Shown here: piece after piece, positions 33,160-41,519 of the stretch | Position numbering within the stretch: the stretch's first letter is position 1 | Layout of the letters: each line of letters begins with the position of its first letter | NCBI RefSeq assembly: GCF_000244955.1 | Contig: NZ_CM001439.1 | Coordinates: forward strand, 310,001 to 374,000 | Reading direction: 5' to 3' | Length of the DNA: 64,000 nt | Origin: Saccharomonospora marina XMU15 | Lineage (GTDB): Bacteria > Actinomycetota > Actinomycetes > Mycobacteriales > Pseudonocardiaceae | Notes under the pieces: generated by a model | Databases searched by the model: none | Told to the model about the DNA's origin: nothing | The model's input: the letters and a program-made list of their open reading frames with translations, nothing else | Made by a program: the position numbers and the translations under genes

Positions 33160-33837
33160 GTGGCGGGAGGCGAGGCCGTACGGCCGCAGCAGCAGGCCGT
33201 GGTCGACGCCATTCGGCAGGCGATCGTTCGCGGCGAGTTCGTCCCCGACCAGCGGTTGGTCGAGGCGGACCTTTCCGCCAGGTTCTCGGCCAGCCGGGCC
33301 AGCGTACGCTCGGCGTTGCTGGAGCTCACCAACGAGGGACTCGTGGAGCGCGTGCAGAACCGGGGTGCGCGGGTGCGCGCGGTGTCCCTGGAGGAGGCCG
33401 TCGAGATCTCCGAGGTCCGCATGGTGCTGGAGGGGCTGTGCGCCGCCAAGGCCGCCGAACGGATCAACGCGGCAGAGATCGGCGAGCTCACCGGGATCGG
33501 GACCGGCATGCGCGCGGCGGTGGCCAACGGTGACCTGCTCGGCTACTCCGAACTGAACCAGAAGCTGCACCGCAGGTTGCGAGAGATCAGCGGTCAGCAG
33601 ACCGCCTCGAAGGTGTTGGAGCGGCTGCGCGCGCAGAACGTGCGCCACCAGTTCCGGCTCGCGATGCACCCCGGCAGGCCCGCGGTTTCGCTGCCGGAAC
33701 ACCTGGCGATCATCGACGCGGTCTGTTCGCACGATCCCGAGGCCGCGGAGAGCGCCGCCCGCGCCCACCTGTACAGCGTCATCGCCGCGCTGAAAGAGGT
33801 GGACCTGCCGGGACCAACCCTGCACGGCCTGCCGTAG
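33160..33837 (+). CDS. GntR-family (FCD) transcriptional regulator
   Basis: The 225-residue product has an N-terminal winged HTH (IRQAIVRGEFVPDQRLVEADLSARFSASRASVRSALLELTNEGLVER; core LVEADLSARF). The C-terminal FCD helical domain has the metal and carboxylate-binding pattern typical of regulators of organic-acid catabolism. GTG 33160 has GGTGGGAG upstream; GTG 33148 is an alternative. It lies between the divergent dehydrogenase and the catabolic/ABC operon. Similar 12-bp operator cores at both promoters make it the likely repressor of the whole locus, released by a pathway intermediate. Confidence 0.92.
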   Translation: MAGGEAVRPQQQAVVDAIRQAIVRGEFVPDQRLVEADLSARFSASRASVRSALLELTNEGLVERVQNRGARVRAVSLEEAVEISEVRMVLEGLCAAKAAERINAAEIGELTGIGTGMRAAVANGDLLGYSELNQKLHRRLREISGQQTASKVLERLRAQNVRHQFRLAMHPGRPAVSLPEHLAIIDAVCSHDPEAAESAARAHLYSVIAALKEVDLPGPTLHGLP

Positions 33838-33870
33838 CTCGGCTCCACGAAATCCGCGCACAGATTTTTG

Positions 33871-33901
33871 TTGACTCCTGCGACGAGATTGTTAACAATC
33901 T
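33871..33901 (+). promoter_or_regulatory. promoter with overlapping GntR-type operator 2
   Basis: A -35 TTGACT (33871-33876) and a -10-like TAACAA (33893-33898), 16 bp apart, precede the DUF6282 gene. A perfect 16-bp palindrome AGATTGTTAACAATCT (33886-33901) covers the -10 region. A repressor bound there would block RNA polymerase. Confidence 0.7.
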
Positions 33902-33931
33902 AGGCTCAGAAAATGGCCGCAAAGGAGCGAC

Positions 33932-34885
33932 ATGCCTGAGCACCCTCAGCCGTCAAACCGTGCTCGCGAACTGGTGCGAGGAGCGTTCGACGTCCACATC
34001 CACATCGCGCCGGACGTGATGCGCCGCAGGGTGGACGACGTCACCCTCGCCCAGCGGTTCGCGGAAGTGGGGATGGCCGGGTTCGTACTGAAATCGCACT
34101 ACGTGCCCACGGCCGAGCGAGCCGAGGTGGTTCGCGGCGTGCGGCCGGACACCACCGTGCTCGGCGCGATCACGCTGAACGCCTCCGTCGGCGGCATGAA
34201 CCCCATCGCCGTGGAGATCGCCGCGAGAAGCGGCGCGAAGTTCGTGTGGCTGCCCACTGTGGACAGCGCCAACCAGCGCGACTGCCAGGCCGCGGAACCC
34301 GAGGGCGCGACACCGCCGATGTGGGCCCGGATACAGGCCGAACTCGCCGAAGCAGGAATGGCCGCCGAAGCGGTGGACGTGCTCGACGAAGCAGGACAGG
34401 TTCTCGCGAAGACGAGGCAGGTGCTGCGGCTGATCGCCAAACACGACATGGTGCTGGCCACCGGCCATCTGCACGCCGACGAGATCGAACGCGTCGTCGA
34501 GGCCGCGGAGACCGAAGGCGTGCGGCGCGTCGTCGTCACCCACCCCGAGTTCACCTCCCAGCGCGTGGGCATCGAGCGGCAACGCAGGCTGGCCGAAAGG
34601 GGCGCCCTGCTGGAACGCTGCCTGACCACCCCGTACACCGGCAAGGTCGACTGGGACGTGTGGCTGGGCAACATCCGCGACGCGGGCTACGAGCACTCGG
34701 TGATTTCCAGTGACCTCGGCCAGCCGTTCAACCCTCCGGTCGAGGACGGCCTGGCCATCGCCGCCGACGTGTTGCTCGAAGGCGGCTTCACCGAGGAAGA
34801 GGTCCGCACCATGACCGTGCACAACAGCAGGTGGCTGGTCGGCGCGGAGCCGCTGCCGGACGCGCCCGTGAGGGGAGAGGCATGA
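33932..34885 (+). CDS. DUF6282 family metal-dependent hydrolase-like protein
   Basis: The 317-residue product shows amidohydrolase-like metal ligands: His22-x-His24 and Asp28 in FDVHIHIAPD, a central GHLHADE, VTHPEF, and a C-terminal SSDLGQPFNPP with a candidate catalytic Asp. This matches DUF6282, a TIM-barrel hydrolase family of unknown substrate. Placement directly before a GalB-type hydratase and a LigK-type aldolase suggests a lactonase step analogous to LigI (2-pyrone-4,6-dicarboxylate hydrolysis to oxalomesaconate). That is inference from context. ATG 33932 has AAAGGAG upstream. The stop overlaps the next start by 4 bp. Confidence 0.8.
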   Translation: MPEHPQPSNRARELVRGAFDVHIHIAPDVMRRRVDDVTLAQRFAEVGMAGFVLKSHYVPTAERAEVVRGVRPDTTVLGAITLNASVGGMNPIAVEIAARSGAKFVWLPTVDSANQRDCQAAEPEGATPPMWARIQAELAEAGMAAEAVDVLDEAGQVLAKTRQVLRLIAKHDMVLATGHLHADEIERVVEAAETEGVRRVVVTHPEFTSQRVGIERQRRLAERGALLERCLTTPYTGKVDWDVWLGNIRDAGYEHSVISSDLGQPFNPPVEDGLAIAADVLLEGGFTEEEVRTMTVHNSRWLVGAEPLPDAPVRGEA

Positions 34886-35598
34886 GCACGCGAAAGCTGC
34901 TGGTCGTCGGAGCCCACAGCGCCGACTTCGTATGGCGGTCGGCGGGAGCCGTCGCGGCGCACACCGCCGCAGGCGGTGAGGCCCTGGTCGTCGCGCTGTC
35001 CTACGGCGAGCGCGGCGAGTCCGGCGAGCTGTGGAAGCAGGAAGGCCAGACCGAGGAGAACGTCAAACGCATCCGGCACGAAGAGGCAACGAAGGCCGCG
35101 GCCGCCGTCGGCGCCCGCTTCGAGGCGTTCGACCTCGGCGACTACCCGCTCGAGGTGGGCAAGGAGGCGATCACGCGGCTCGCCGAGTTGATGCGCGACT
35201 TCGGGCCCGACGTGGTGCTGACCCATCCCGAGAAGGACCCCTTCAACCCCGACCACCCGGTGGCCCACGCCGCCGTGGCGAAGGCACGCCTGCTCACCTC
35301 CGGAGCCGGTGTGGCCAGCGGCTTTCGCACCGCACCGCCGTCGGAGTTCCTCGCGTTCGAGCCGCACCAGCCGGAACTGTGCGGCTTCGTGCCCACGGTC
35401 TACGTCGACATCACAGCCGTGTTCGACAGGAAGGTCGAGGCGATGGGCCACATGGCCGCGCAGCAGTACCTCAAGGAGTACTACACCCAACGCGCCGAGC
35501 AGCGTGGCAACCACGCGCGCAAGGTCACCGGCAACGCCGGGATCCGGCAGGCCGAAGCCTTCCACCGGCTGCTGCCGAATGTGGTGAGCGCGCTGTGA
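34882..35598 (+). CDS. galB: PIG-L family protein of the 4-oxalomesaconate hydratase (GalB) type
   Basis: The 238-residue product is a LmbE/PIG-L fold protein. The motif VVGAHSADFVWRSAGAVA replaces the deacetylase AHPDD by AHSAD but keeps His12 and Asp15. Later features GERGESGELWKQ, FDLGDYPLEV, NPDHPVAH (His125, His129) and LAFEPHQPELCGF agree with GalB, the zinc hydratase converting 4-oxalomesaconate to 4-carboxy-4-hydroxy-2-oxoadipate, rather than sugar deacetylases. ATG 34882 overlaps the DUF6282 stop. The aldolase expected for the next step follows with a 4-bp overlap, which strongly supports the assignment. Confidence 0.82.
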   Translation: MSTRKLLVVGAHSADFVWRSAGAVAAHTAAGGEALVVALSYGERGESGELWKQEGQTEENVKRIRHEEATKAAAAVGARFEAFDLGDYPLEVGKEAITRLAELMRDFGPDVVLTHPEKDPFNPDHPVAHAAVAKARLLTSGAGVASGFRTAPPSEFLAFEPHQPELCGFVPTVYVDITAVFDRKVEAMGHMAAQQYLKEYYTQRAEQRGNHARKVTGNAGIRQAEAFHRLLPNVVSAL

Positions 35599-36221
35599 GC
35601 GCCCCGGTGGAGGAACTCGCGCTGGCAGGCGTCGCGACCGTGTACGAGGGCTACTCGCGGCGCGGGTTGCTCGACGAGGAGTGGATCTCGCTCATCCCGG
35701 GCCGCAAGGTCGCCGGTCCGGCGAGGACCGCGCTGTGCGGGCAGGCCGACAACCGCGCGGTGCACGAGGCGATGACGCAGCTGCGGCCCGGTGAGGTGCT
35801 GGTGCTCACGATGCCGAACCCGGAGCCGGTCGCACTGCTCGGTGACCTGCTGGCGACGCAGACCCGCGTCGCGGGAGCCGCGGGGGTGCTCGTCAACGCC
35901 GCCGTGCGCGACAGCGCGGAACTCGCGGCGCTCGAGTTGCCCGTGTGGTGCCGCTGGCGCAGGGCGCGCGGGGCGAGCAAGAACGTCCGCGGCAGCGTCA
36001 ACGTGCCGGTGGAGATCGGCGGCACGACGGTCAACCCAGCAGACCTCGTGGTCCTCGACGACGACGGAGCCGTCGCCGTTGCTGCGGCTGACGTCGACGA
36101 CGTAATCCGATCAGTTCGCGAGCGCATCGCCAAGGAAGACCGACTGCGCGAGCGGTGGCAGGCGGGCGAGTTCAGCTACGACGCCTACGGCATGCGCGCG
36201 GAAGACGAGAAGAGCCCCTGA
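35595..36221 (+). CDS. RraA-like class II aldolase, probable 4-carboxy-4-hydroxy-2-oxoadipate aldolase (LigK/GalC type)
   Basis: The 208-residue product has the RraA/HMG-aldolase fold. The G-D-L-L motif is at 83-86, the catalytic Arg105-Asp106 pair is in NAAVRDSAEL, and the LigK-like GSVNVPVEIGGTTVNPADLVVLDDDG segment (core GSVNVPV) is present. LigK/GalC cleaves 4-carboxy-4-hydroxy-2-oxoadipate to pyruvate and oxaloacetate with a divalent metal. RraA RNase-E inhibitors share the fold but lack the LigK C-terminal pattern. GTG 35595 overlaps the GalB-like stop, and the stop overlaps the ABC ATPase start by one base. Confidence 0.85.
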   Translation: MSAPVEELALAGVATVYEGYSRRGLLDEEWISLIPGRKVAGPARTALCGQADNRAVHEAMTQLRPGEVLVLTMPNPEPVALLGDLLATQTRVAGAAGVLVNAAVRDSAELAALELPVWCRWRRARGASKNVRGSVNVPVEIGGTTVNPADLVVLDDDGAVAVAAADVDDVIRSVRERIAKEDRLRERWQAGEFSYDAYGMRAEDEKSP

Positions 36222-36988
36222 TGACCGCGACACTGCTGCAGACCCGCGAACTCACCAAGCAGTTCGCGAAGAACGACGTGGCGACCGTCGCGCTGCGCGA
36301 CTTCACGCTCTCCATCGAGGAGGGCAGTTTCGTCACCGTGCTCGGCCGCAGCGGGTGCGGCAAGTCCACACTGCTCAACCTGCTCGCCGGCCTCACCCAG
36401 CCCAGCAAGGGCGAGGTTCGCTACCGCGACCGGGTCCTCACCGGACCCGACACCGAGATCGGCTACCTCACCCAGTCGGACACGTTGATGCCGTGGCGCG
36501 ACGTGCTCCGCAACGTGGAGATGCCGCTGGAGATCCGCGGAACGCCTGCCCGCGAGCGGCGAGCCGTCGCCACCGAGCTCATCGGCCGAGTGGGGCTCAC
36601 CGGCTTCGAACACCACTATCCGCGTGAGTTGTCCGGCGGTATGCGCCGCAGGACCAGCCTCGCCAGGCTGCTCGCGGGCAACCCCTCGACACTGCTGATG
36701 GACGAACCGTTCGGCGCACTCGACGCCCAGCTGCGCGCCGAGTTGCAGGCCGACCTGCTGCGGCTTTGGCACGAAGGCGGGCAGACGGTCGTCTTCGTCA
36801 CCCACGACATCGAGGAAGCGCTGTTGCTGGGAGACCGTGTCGTCGTGCTCGGCAAGATCGGCGCGATCCTGCTCGACCGTCCCATCGAGCTCGCCAGGCC
36901 GAGGAACGCCGACACGTTGCGGGTCGACCCCGAGTTCGTCGCGCTGCACACCGAACTGGCGGCGGCGTTGCAGGAGGGAGCGCGATGA
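36221..36988 (+). CDS. ABC importer ATPase of the nitrate/sulfonate/taurine (SsuB/TauB) type
   Basis: The 255-residue product has Walker A GRSGCGKST (42-50), a Q-loop in LTQSDTLMPWRDV (typical of the NitT/TauT class), signature LSGGMRRR (137-144) and Walker B TLLMDEPFGALD. It energises uptake with the permease and lipoprotein encoded next. ATG 36221 overlaps the aldolase stop by one base. Being in one operon with OMA-pathway enzymes implies the imported compound is a carboxylate feeding that pathway rather than a sulfonate. Confidence 0.92.
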   Translation: MTATLLQTRELTKQFAKNDVATVALRDFTLSIEEGSFVTVLGRSGCGKSTLLNLLAGLTQPSKGEVRYRDRVLTGPDTEIGYLTQSDTLMPWRDVLRNVEMPLEIRGTPARERRAVATELIGRVGLTGFEHHYPRELSGGMRRRTSLARLLAGNPSTLLMDEPFGALDAQLRAELQADLLRLWHEGGQTVVFVTHDIEEALLLGDRVVVLGKIGAILLDRPIELARPRNADTLRVDPEFVALHTELAAALQEGAR

Positions 36989-37833
36989 CCGAGGCAAGCG
37001 GAGTCATCACCGAAACCGCGGGCAACGGCGGCCCCGTCCGCGTCGCGGTTCCCCGCACCTGGTGGCAGCGGCACGGCACCACCACGACGGTGTGGGTGCT
37101 TCGGCTCGCGCTGATCGCGTTCGTGCTGGTGCTGTGGGAGATCGCGGGCGAGCGCTGGATCGACATCACCTTCACCAGCAAGCCCACCGACATCGTCACC
37201 AGACTCGTCGAGTGGGCTGCCGACGGCACGCTGTGGTTGCACAGCTGGATCACCGTGCAGGAGATCGTCTACGGGTTCCTGCTCGGTGCGGTCACCGGTG
37301 CTCTCGCCGGTTTCGTGCTGGCCTCACTCAATCTGCTCTACCGGGTCCTGGACCCGTTCATCATGGCGCTGTACTCGATTCCGAAGGTCGCGTTGGCGCC
37401 GCTGTTCATCGTCTGGTTCGGCATCGGCATGCACATGAAGGTGCTGCTGGCCGCGGCCACCGTGTTCTTCCTGGTGTTCCTCAACACCGCGGCAGGCGTT
37501 CGCGACGTCGACAGAGGCCTTGTCGACGCGGTGCGGCTGATGGGAGGAAACCGCTGGGACATCGCTCGCAAGGTGGTACTGCCCGCGTCGATGACCGGTG
37601 TGCTCACCGGGTTGAAGGTGGCGATCCCGTACGCGTTGATCGGTGCGGTGATCGGTGAGTTGGTCGCGTCCAACCGCGGACTCGGCTACCTCATCAACGA
37701 TGCCGCGGCACAGTTCGACACCGCGGGCGTGTTCGCGACGCTCGTCGTGCTGAGCGTGATCGCCGCGGTGCTCAACGTGTTCGTGGGACTCATCGACAAA
37801 CGTGTCAACAAATGGAAGCCGATAAATGACTGA
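36985..37833 (+). CDS. ABC importer permease (NitT/TauT class)
   Basis: The 282-residue product has six helices. The EAA-type loop is at GVRDVDRGLVDAVRLMGGNRWDIARKVVLPAS (core LMGGNRWDIARKVVLP). It matches SsuC/TauC-type permeases and has a soluble N-terminal tail of about 35 residues. The ATG overlaps the ATPase stop by 4 bp, and the downstream lipoprotein start lies inside its last codons (8-bp overlap). It is the membrane channel of the importer for this catabolic locus. Confidence 0.92.
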   Translation: MTEASGVITETAGNGGPVRVAVPRTWWQRHGTTTTVWVLRLALIAFVLVLWEIAGERWIDITFTSKPTDIVTRLVEWAADGTLWLHSWITVQEIVYGFLLGAVTGALAGFVLASLNLLYRVLDPFIMALYSIPKVALAPLFIVWFGIGMHMKVLLAAATVFFLVFLNTAAGVRDVDRGLVDAVRLMGGNRWDIARKVVLPASMTGVLTGLKVAIPYALIGAVIGELVASNRGLGYLINDAAAQFDTAGVFATLVVLSVIAAVLNVFVGLIDKRVNKWKPIND

Positions 37834-38836
37834 AAACTTCGCACGCCGCACCGTTCTCAAGGGCCTCGCGGCGGCTCCGTTACTGCTCGCAGGCTGCGCG
37901 TCGCGGGGGTCCTCGACCCCGACAGGAACCCTCAACATCGGCCAGATCAGCAACTCGGTGGCGTTCTTTCCGCTGTTCATCGCCGAGCAGCGCGGAATCT
38001 TCGCCGAGGAGGGCGTCAAGCTGGGCGACCGGCCCCGGCTGGGCACCGGCGCGAAGGTCGCCGCCGCGCTCAAGTCCGGCAGCATCGACCTGGGTGCGGG
38101 CGTCGTCACCGACGCCTTCAACCTCGCCGAGTCCGACGACGGAACCCGGATCGTGTCCAGCCTGGTCAGCGAGTACTACGTCGACATCATCGTCGCCACC
38201 TCGCTCGACGTGCCCGGCGACGGCGCGAGCGTCGAGGACAAGGCCGCGGCGCTGGTCGGCAAGAAGATCGGCATCACCGGGCCGGGAAGTGGCACCGAGG
38301 CGCTGGTGAAGTACCTGTTCGGCAGGATCGGCAAGGACGCGGCCGTCGATGCGACGCTGGTGAACCTCGGTGCCGCGGCCACCTCCGCGGTGGGGGCGCT
38401 GAAGTCGGGGCGGGTGGACGCGCTCGCGTTCTTCCAGCCCATCGGCCAGCAGGCCGAGGCCGTCGGTGCAGGCCGGATCTTCATCTCACCCGCCCGCGGC
38501 GACGTGCCGTCGATGCGGGGGGCGCTGCACGGGGTCATGTTCAGCACCACCGCACTGCTGGACAAGAAGAAGGACGAGGTCGCGGCGTTCCAGCGGGCGA
38601 TGGGCAAGGCACTGGAAGTGATCCACGGTGACGAGGCCGAGGTGCGTCAGCTGCTCGGGCAGTACCTCGACAAGTCCGACCCGGCGGCGGTGGACGCATT
38701 GGTGCCGATCCTGCGCTCGGAGGTGCCGAGCACACCCGACGTGCAACGGGATGCCTACGAGACAGCCAAGCGGTTCCACCTGGACAGTGGCCTGGTGACG
38801 AACGCACCGGACTACTCGGCGGTCATCCTCGGGTGA
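37826..38836 (+). CDS. ABC substrate-binding lipoprotein (NMT1/SsuA-like) with twin-arginine-type signal
   Basis: The 336-residue product has a signal FARRTVLKGLAAAPLLLAGC with twin Arg (7-8) and lipobox L-A-G-C (Cys24), so it is probably Tat-exported and lipidated. The mature part is an NMT1/THI5-like solute-binding protein (LNIGQISNSVAFFPLFIAEQRGIFAEEGV; core FFPLFIAEQRGIF). It captures the transported carboxylate outside the membrane. The 3' end overlaps the convergent response-regulator gene by 14 bp. Confidence 0.9.
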   Translation: MTENFARRTVLKGLAAAPLLLAGCASRGSSTPTGTLNIGQISNSVAFFPLFIAEQRGIFAEEGVKLGDRPRLGTGAKVAAALKSGSIDLGAGVVTDAFNLAESDDGTRIVSSLVSEYYVDIIVATSLDVPGDGASVEDKAAALVGKKIGITGPGSGTEALVKYLFGRIGKDAAVDATLVNLGAAATSAVGALKSGRVDALAFFQPIGQQAEAVGAGRIFISPARGDVPSMRGALHGVMFSTTALLDKKKDEVAAFQRAMGKALEVIHGDEAEVRQLLGQYLDKSDPAAVDALVPILRSEVPSTPDVQRDAYETAKRFHLDSGLVTNAPDYSAVILG

Positions 38837-39470
38837 CGCCGCCCCGGCGGGCGATCCAGGCGGCCGCCTGGGTGCGGCGCTGCATGCCCAGTTTGCTGAG
38901 CACCGACGTGACGTGGTTCTTCACGGTCTTCTCCGCGACGAACAGGCGCGCCGCGATTTCCCGGTTGGAAAGGCCCTGCCCGATGAGGTCGAGCACGCTG
39001 CGCTCCCGCTCGCTCAGCACGGTGAGCTCGTCGGGCTCCTCGGGGTGGCGCACCTTCTCGAGCAGGCGGCTGGTGGTGAGCGGGTCGAGCAGAGAGCGAC
39101 CCGCCGCCACCTCCCGCACCGCGTTCACCACGTCCTGGCCGCGAACCTGTTTGAGCAGGTAGCCGGAGGCGCCCGCCATGATGGCGCCCACCACGGCCTC
39201 CTCGTCGTCGAAAGCGGTGAGGACGAGGCACCGTGGCGGGTTGGCCAGCGAGCGCAACTCCCGGCACAGCGCCACCCCGTCGCCACCGCGTTCGCCGAGC
39301 CGGACATCGACCACCGCGACGTCCGGTTCGACGTGCAGGGCCACCGCGAGGGCCTCGTCGGCGCTGCTGGCCTCGGCGACGACCTCGATGCCCGCCTCGT
39401 CACCGAGGAGTTCTCGAAGGCCCCTGCGCACCACCTCGTGGTCGTCGACAAGCAGCACCTGAATGGCCAT
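38823..39470 (-). CDS. NarL/LuxR-type response regulator closely resembling DosR/DevR
   Basis: The 215-residue product has a receiver with the DosR-like start VLLVDDHEVVRRGLRELLG, phospho-acceptor Asp55, Thr85 and Lys107 (ASGYLLK). A GRSLLDP linker leads to a LuxR HTH whose recognition helix AEKTVKNHVTSVLSKLGM has the Lys-x-x-Lys-Asn residues that contact DNA in M. tuberculosis DosR (here Lys181, Lys184, Asn185). Candidate targets are the GGGAC-N4-GTCCC boxes before cydA. The candidate kinase is the GAF protein encoded after cydDC, about 6.5 kb away. ATG 39470; TTG 39476 is an alternative. Confidence 0.9.
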   Translation of the reverse strand: MAIQVLLVDDHEVVRRGLRELLGDEAGIEVVAEASSADEALAVALHVEPDVAVVDVRLGERGGDGVALCRELRSLANPPRCLVLTAFDDEEAVVGAIMAGASGYLLKQVRGQDVVNAVREVAAGRSLLDPLTTSRLLEKVRHPEEPDELTVLSERERSVLDLIGQGLSNREIAARLFVAEKTVKNHVTSVLSKLGMQRRTQAAAWIARRGGVTRG

Positions 39471-39592
39471 AGCCAAAGGTTACGTCCGCGGAAACGGCCA
39501 AGAGCCCAGCTTGAGACCACCGTCGCACCCCTTTCGCCTGACGTGGCGAGGCGGTGGGAATACCGGCTCGGCCCGGCGGAGTTCGCCCCGGT

Positions 39593-40333
39593 ATGAGTGC
39601 CGAAAACCGTGACCAGGTCCGAATCGAACAGGCGGCCAAGCGGGTACGCGCCGTGCTCGCGGGCGAGGTGGTGGCCGACACCGAACGGCCGTTGCTGGTC
39701 TGGGAGGTGCCCTACTACCCGACGTACTACTTCCCGCGAGCCGACGTGCGTACCGAGTTGTTCGTGCCGACGGGGCAGACCCGGCGATCGCCGAGCAGGG
39801 GAGAAGGCAAGGTGTCCACACTGCGCGTCGGCGACCGCGAGGCCGAAGGCGCTGTCACCGAGTACCCGGTCTCGCCGGTCGAAGCGTTGCGCGATCGGGT
39901 GCGGCTGGACTGGCCCGCGATGGACGCCTGGTTCGAGGAGGACGAGGAGGTCTTCACCCACGCACGCGACCCGCACACCCGCGTGGACATCCTGCCGAGC
40001 TCACGGCACGTGCGGGTGGAGGTGAACGGTGTCACCGTGGCCGATTCGCACCGGCCGACGTTGCTGTTCGAGACGAACCTGCCGACCCGCTTCTACCTTC
40101 CCAAGACGGACGTGCGCCTTGACCTGCTGGTCGCCGGCGACAAGGTGACGCACTGCCCCTACAAGGGTCAGGCGGAGTACTGGTCGGTGAACACCGGTGA
40201 GACGCTGGTGCCGGACCTGGCGTGGTCGTACCGGACCCCGCTGCCTGAGAGCACCCGCATCGCGAGCCGCGTGGCGTTTCCGCAGGAACAGGCCGACGTC
40301 TACGTGGACGGCGAGCTACAGCGGCGGGAATGA
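39593..40333 (+). CDS. tandem DUF427 domain protein
   Basis: The 246-residue product has two DUF427 beta-barrel domains. The first spans about residues 10-100 (VLAGEVVADTERPLLVWEVPYYPTYYFPRADV; core YPTYYFPRADV). The second spans about 130-230 (VEVNGVTVADSHRPTLLFETNLPTRFYLPKTDV; core RFYLPKTDV), ending in YWSVNTG and AWSYRTP. The function is unknown; the family is common in soil bacteria and fungi. It is a stand-alone gene. Confidence 0.9.
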   Translation: MSAENRDQVRIEQAAKRVRAVLAGEVVADTERPLLVWEVPYYPTYYFPRADVRTELFVPTGQTRRSPSRGEGKVSTLRVGDREAEGAVTEYPVSPVEALRDRVRLDWPAMDAWFEEDEEVFTHARDPHTRVDILPSSRHVRVEVNGVTVADSHRPTLLFETNLPTRFYLPKTDVRLDLLVAGDKVTHCPYKGQAEYWSVNTGETLVPDLAWSYRTPLPESTRIASRVAFPQEQADVYVDGELQRRE

Positions 40334-40430
40334 ACCGCGCTGCGCCATCCGGTTGATCTTTGTCGGCGTCCCGCCGGGTTCGTGATTGACTCCCCCCGTC
40401 GTACGACAAATGACGGGAGGCGTGTCGACG

Positions 40431-41390
40431 ATGAGGTCTTTCGCCGCTGCGGTCGCCGTGCTCGTGGCGGTCGTGGCGCTGCCGGGTACCGCGAGCGCGG
40501 AGGAGCAGAAGCTGCCGGTGCCGTGGTCACTGCTGGCGGGTGTCACCGCGCAGTTGGCCCACCCGGACAGCCCTCCGCCCGGCGCCAACGACTGGTCCTG
40601 CGAGCCCAGCGCCGAGCACCCGAATCCGGTGGTGCTCGTGCACGGCCTGATCGCCAACCAGACGGTGAACTGGCAGACCTTCTCCCCGCTGCTGGCCAAC
40701 GAGGGCTACTGCGTCTACTCCTTCACCTACGGCGTCAACTCGCTCGGCGGCGCGCTGCCCGGCTACCAGCCGGGCGGGATGACGAGGATGGAGGACAGCG
40801 CCGAGGAGTTGAAGGCGTTCGTCGAGCAGGTGCTGGCCAGCACCGGTGCGGCGAAGGTGGACCTGCTCGGGCATTCGCAGGGCACCATCATGCCCAGCTA
40901 CTACGTGCGCTTCCTCGACGGCGAGAGCAAAGTGGACAAATACGTCAGCCTGACGCCGATCTGGGAGGGCACCACGCTCGCCGGGCTCCCGCTGATCTAC
41001 CAGACCGCGCAGGCACTGGGGCTGAACCCGGTGATAGACGCGGTTGCCGGCGTGGTGTGCGCGTCGTGCCCGCAGTTCTTCCAAGGATCGGACTACTACA
41101 AGAAGCTGCACGCGATAGGCACCTTCGCCCCGGAGGTCACCTATACCAACATCGTGACGCGCTACGACGAACTCGTCGTTCCTTACACGAGCGGAATCGC
41201 AGAGGCGCCCAACGTCACCAATCACGTGCTGCAGGACTACTGCCCGAGCGACTTCGCCGAGCACGGCGGCGTGATGGCCGATCCGGTGGCGGCCGGCCTG
41301 GTGCTCAACGCGCTCGATCCGGACAACCCGCGTGACGTGCCGTGCACGGTGGTGACACCGCTGGGTGCGCAACCACCGCCGGGCTGGTAG
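40431..41390 (+). CDS. secreted triacylglycerol lipase/esterase (actinomycete class)
   Basis: The 319-residue product has a Sec signal peptide (about 1-23, cleavage after ASA). The alpha/beta-hydrolase domain has VVLVHGL (oxyanion) and nucleophile Ser149 in LLGHSQG. The candidate acid lies in TRYDELVVPY and the His in EHGGVMADP. Four cysteines (CEPS, YCVY, VCASC) suggest disulfides. It hydrolyses lipid esters outside the cell. ATG 40431 has GGGAGG ten bases upstream. The gene is monocistronic. Confidence 0.9.
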   Translation: MRSFAAAVAVLVAVVALPGTASAEEQKLPVPWSLLAGVTAQLAHPDSPPPGANDWSCEPSAEHPNPVVLVHGLIANQTVNWQTFSPLLANEGYCVYSFTYGVNSLGGALPGYQPGGMTRMEDSAEELKAFVEQVLASTGAAKVDLLGHSQGTIMPSYYVRFLDGESKVDKYVSLTPIWEGTTLAGLPLIYQTAQALGLNPVIDAVAGVVCASCPQFFQGSDYYKKLHAIGTFAPEVTYTNIVTRYDELVVPYTSGIAEAPNVTNHVLQDYCPSDFAEHGGVMADPVAAGLVLNALDPDNPRDVPCTVVTPLGAQPPPGW

Positions 41391-41519
41391 GGATCTGCTC
41401 CAGCCGCGTGCGGGAGGCACCGTTTGCGTCACGAATGCCTTCCTGTCGTTGGCTACCGGTTGGCGGTGGCCTGAAAATAGTCATTTCGCGGGCTGGGCAT
41501 GGGTGGGAGGGCGACCCTC

